From contig CAWARK010000014.1 in assembly GCA_963784415.1 (NCBI GenBank), forward strand, positions 1 through 64,000: a stretch of 64,000 nucleotides of DNA, in the 5' to 3' direction. The notes beneath the pieces are model-generated. The model was given only the letters and a program-made list of their open reading frames with translations. It was not told the origin of the DNA and did no database searches. Source of the DNA: UBA7672 sp963784415. GTDB lineage: Bacteria > Pseudomonadota > Alphaproteobacteria > Caulobacterales > Hyphomonadaceae. Positions 62,620-64,000 of the stretch are shown one piece after another (position 1 is the first letter of the stretch; the number at the start of each line of letters is the position of its first letter). The position numbers were made by a program, and so were the translations under genes.

Positions 62620-64000
62620 TTATGGCGTCGGATTCCGGCTGCCGCGCGCCGACGCCATGATCTCTCCGAAGTATTTCATGGCGGCGGGCAGTTCCGAAAC
62701 GTCGAGCACCGAATCCTTGTTGGCGTCGATCTCGTCGAAGTGCGGACCCAGCGCTGCTTCGACGCGTCCGTGCAGTTCGTTGCGCTGCACCTTGTCGTCG
62801 AGGTTGGTATCCAGCGCGCCGATCAGGCGACGCGGCATCTTCATCATGCTCGGCGTTTCGTCGGCGGGATGCGCGACGGTCTCGTCAGCCCACTGAAAGT
62901 ACAGCGACGTATAGTGCATCTCTTCCCACGACTGCGGACCCCACACGATTGTCTTGGTCGGATCGGGGTTGGCCGGATTGCGGACCGAGTTGTCGTACCA
63001 GTAGGTCGCGACGATCTTCGAGCCAGCCGGGATCTTCACGGGGTCGGTGAAGCCATAGGTCCGCTGCCAGTTGAAGTCATACCGCGGCAGGCTAATCAGC
63101 ATTTCACGGCTGCCATCCGGGCGCACCAGTTCGAGGCTGCCTGCGCGACCGCGATAGTGCGTGTGCAGGAACACGGACGAGAGCAGGGCGTCTTTCGGGA
63201 AGACGGTGTAGGCGACTTCCTTGTGGTTGTCCTCGCCCGGCGGAATCTCGATCAGGTTATTGGCGATCACGAGGTGCCGCATGATCCGCTCAGGCTCCTG
63301 GCCCTTCGGATAGAAGTAGAAACCGATCTTTGATTTATCGACGGCTTCCTTGCCGTACGGCGTGTAGTGCATCTGGAAGCCCATGCCGCCGCCGGCAGGC
63401 AGCATGATGCCGACCTTTTCGGGCAGCGACAGCGACTCGCCGCCGACAGCGTATTCGCCGTAGGACGCTTCCCACTGCATCGTTGCAGCAGCGCCCGTCG
63501 TACCCAGCTTGGACATGTAGCCGGAGAGAATATGGTGCGTGCCCTGGCGGTCGCCGGGCAGGATGGTCGCCGCTTTCACCCAGCGCGCTTCGGTCTGCGG
63601 GTTCGCGGCGACTGGATACTGATAATCCACCACGCCCGACGCCGGGACGGTGTAGGCCGGGACGTCGATCACGAGGTCGGGCGTACCCAGCGGCCAGTCC
63701 GGCGCCGTGTGGACGGTCGCGGCCAGCGGATCGGCGCCATCGCCGCGCGGCGCGCCAGCCTCGACCCAGTGAACGATCGAGCGCACCTGATCGGGCGACA
63801 GGCTGCCATCATGCTCGAACTTGCCGATCGTGGGATCGGGGTGCCAGGGCGGCATGGTGCGCGTGCGGATCGCCTCGCGGATCATCGGCGCGAACTGCTT
63901 CACCTGTTCGTAGTTCGACATGGCGAACGGCGCGATGCCGCCCGTCTGGTGGCAGGCAACGCACTTCTCTTCCAGCACTGGCGCGATGTCCTTGGCGTAG
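62620..64000 (-). CDS. Cytochrome c / copper type II monooxygenase (PHM-like) / EF-hand protein, 5' partial
   Basis: Runs off the right edge; the N-terminus (signal peptide) is missing. Visible order: haem site EEKCVACHQTGGIAPFAM, then a mononuclear copper monooxygenase-like fold with histidines in GDRQGTHHILSGYM, GFQMHYTPYGKEAVDKSKIG and LLSSVFLHTHYRGRAGSLEL (HxH, as in PHM/DBM copper domains), and an EF-hand pair at the C-terminus (DTNLDDKVQRNELHGRVE; DANKDSVLDVSELPAAM). Known members are secreted and uncharacterised in bacteria; the haem could feed electrons to copper. Confidence 0.85.
   Translation of the reverse strand, partial: YAKDIAPVLEEKCVACHQTGGIAPFAMSNYEQVKQFAPMIREAIRTRTMPPWHPDPTIGKFEHDGSLSPDQVRSIVHWVEAGAPRGDGADPLAATVHTAPDWPLGTPDLVIDVPAYTVPASGVVDYQYPVAANPQTEARWVKAATILPGDRQGTHHILSGYMSKLGTTGAAATMQWEASYGEYAVGGESLSLPEKVGIMLPAGGGMGFQMHYTPYGKEAVDKSKIGFYFYPKGQEPERIMRHLVIANNLIEIPPGEDNHKEVAYTVFPKDALLSSVFLHTHYRGRAGSLELVRPDGSREMLISLPRYDFNWQRTYGFTDPVKIPAGSKIVATYWYDNSVRNPANPDPTKTIVWGPQSWEEMHYTSLYFQWADETVAHPADETPSMMKMPRRLIGALDTNLDDKVQRNELHGRVEAALGPHFDEIDANKDSVLDVSELPAAMKYFGEIMASARGSRNPTP

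Overview
The window is not one piece of genome. It reads as three joined segments: (i) about 1-11730, very GC-rich, from an Acidobacteriota-like organism (Vicinamibacteria is my guess); (ii) about 11731-12167, visibly lower in GC, carrying a broken OsmC-family gene of Bacillota type (Exiguobacterium/Bacillus-like); (iii) about 12168-64000, an alphaproteobacterium, probably near Caulobacterales/Hyphomonadales. Both joints cut through genes in mid-domain, so a chimeric assembly or ligation is the simplest explanation. Many genes carry single-base frameshifts, densely in segment (i) and sparsely in segment (iii), which looks like uncorrected long-read error.

Segment (i): a secreted DUF1028 protein and a secreted Fn3/FG-GAP-repeat protein on the plus strand, then a leftward series: group II PLP decarboxylase (5' end lost at the joint), gabT-like aminotransferase, gabD-like aldehyde dehydrogenase, DUF3500 protein, M28 peptidase, acetamidase/formamidase. 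Three neighbouring pairs share ATGA stop/start overlaps, so the set looks co-transcribed and devoted to amino acid, amine, amide and peptide breakdown.

Segment (iii), 12.2-35.8 kb: a truncated DEAD-box helicase, secreted and membrane proteins of unknown role, an enoyl-CoA hydratase, a Mph-like phosphotransferase, PilZ and PAS_5 proteins, and the housekeeping series dapD-argB-engB-yidC-rnpA-rpmH (all minus), interrupted by a CocE-type hydrolase, an ABC exporter and DUF1036/TPR proteins. Palindromic REP-like repeats lie at 22.75-22.87, 23.46-23.66 and 33.34-33.46 kb. Segment (iii), 36-47.4 kb: two histidine kinases (one with an OmpR-type regulator), rsgA, a DUF4142 lipoprotein, gamma-glutamyltransferase and a P1 peptidase.

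45.0-49.6 kb holds the most system-like locus: a membrane sensor with a degenerate GGDEF and an intact EAL domain plus a secreted cupredoxin-like protein on one strand, and divergently a DUF3034 outer-membrane-type protein plus an exported truncated haemoglobin. This looks like a periplasmic haem/copper redox sensing unit coupled to c-di-GMP.

49.6-64 kb is catabolic: a DUF1592 haem protein/DUF1552/VOC operon with a divergent cytochrome c; a TetR-controlled operon (extradiol-type dioxygenase, FAH hydrolase, FAD monooxygenase, lipoprotein amidohydrolase, Tat-type alpha/beta hydrolase) for an aromatic substrate, with a clear palindromic operator; tRNA-Arg(ACG); and a cytochrome c/copper-monooxygenase/EF-hand protein running off the right end. 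No CRISPR array, rRNA, integrase or intact insertion sequence was seen.
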